A model generated the notes under the pieces. It searched no databases. It saw only the letters and a list, made by a program, of their open reading frames with translations, and was not told where the DNA came from. From positions 1,426,001-1,490,000 of the forward strand of contig NZ_JALKBF010000001.1 of NCBI RefSeq assembly GCF_023016085.1: a stretch of DNA of 64,000 nt, given 5' to 3'. The stretch is from Aliiroseovarius sp. F47248L. Its GTDB lineage: Bacteria > Pseudomonadota > Alphaproteobacteria > Rhodobacterales > Rhodobacteraceae. Below, piece by piece: positions 63,936 to 64,000 of this stretch (position 1 is the first letter of the stretch; every line of letters begins with the position of its first letter). The translations under genes and the position numbers were made by a program.

Positions 63936-64000
63936 TGCAGCGTTCGGCGTTCGATGACCTCTTCAGCGGATCCGCAGCCTTCGTGATTGTCGCGGGCTTT
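63935..64000 (+). CDS. Start of a gene running off the window
   Basis: A 22-codon open start (MQRSAFDDLFSGSAAFVIVA) whose ATG overlaps the stop of the previous gene (TGATG). It is cut by the right edge. The hydrophobic end suggests a membrane helix. No function can be assigned. Confidence 0.55.
   Translation, partial: MQRSAFDDLFSGSAAFVIVAGF

Overview
The window is a chromosomal segment of an alphaproteobacterium, most likely a marine Rhodobacterales (Roseobacter-group) bacterium. The evidence is high-GC codon use together with family markers: a single-cysteine DksA, an F1-ATPase zeta inhibitor (DUF1476), separate BmtB and MtbC methionine-synthase modules with DUF1638, a DUF2927 lipoprotein, ectoine-degradation genes (doeA/doeB/doeD) and an Entner-Doudoroff edd-eda pair. 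No species is claimed.

Bases 1-49,900 are mostly core chromosome. In order: the start of a PAS/histidine kinase (minus strand, running off the left edge); an RsmB-type methyltransferase and guaB; a PEP-mutase-family lyase and a FAD monooxygenase; dksA; a MoxR ATPase and its VWA partner, separated by a Xre-RES toxin-antitoxin pair, a GNAT acetyltransferase and a DUF2927 lipoprotein; DedA and M48 membrane proteins; a PIN protein with an RlmI-type methyltransferase; edd-eda behind a LacI-type operator; a CorA/ZntB transporter; a RimK ligase / retropepsin / deacylase cassette; a doeA-doeB-transaminase operon for ectoine catabolism; phytoene-synthase-like, cimA and cysS; a TDT transporter; an HpcH/HpaI aldolase; dctD-dctB, whose DctD lacks the GAFTGA loop; purQ-purS-purC; the ATPase zeta subunit; bmtB / radical SAM / mtbC / DUF1638; sufE; rnd; and purN-purM.

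At 46.0-47.5 kb two nearly identical CAU-anticodon tRNA genes bracket a low-GC methyltransferase gene, a small inserted segment. A histidine kinase and an MBL-fold hydrolase follow, and then tRNA-Asn at 49,967.

From the 3' end of tRNA-Asn to the right edge (about 14 kb) the sequence is a mobile, defence-type island with lower and more variable GC. It carries a GIY-YIG/zinc-ribbon protein; a Gabija-like pair (OLD-family ATPase/TOPRIM nuclease plus UvrD-like helicase) behind a perfect palindrome; a compact three-gene operon of mutually overlapping genes (Nudix-like/methyltransferase fusion, CYTH-fold phosphohydrolase or cyclase, dCMP-deaminase-like enzyme), which is the best candidate for an undescribed system; a large serine recombinase with a 51-residue partner; a HerA/VirD4-type ATPase; a DUF3768 zinc-ribbon protein; a structured inverted-repeat region; a Xre regulator coupled to a RuvC-like protein; and membrane and unknown proteins. 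The far boundary of the island lies outside the window.
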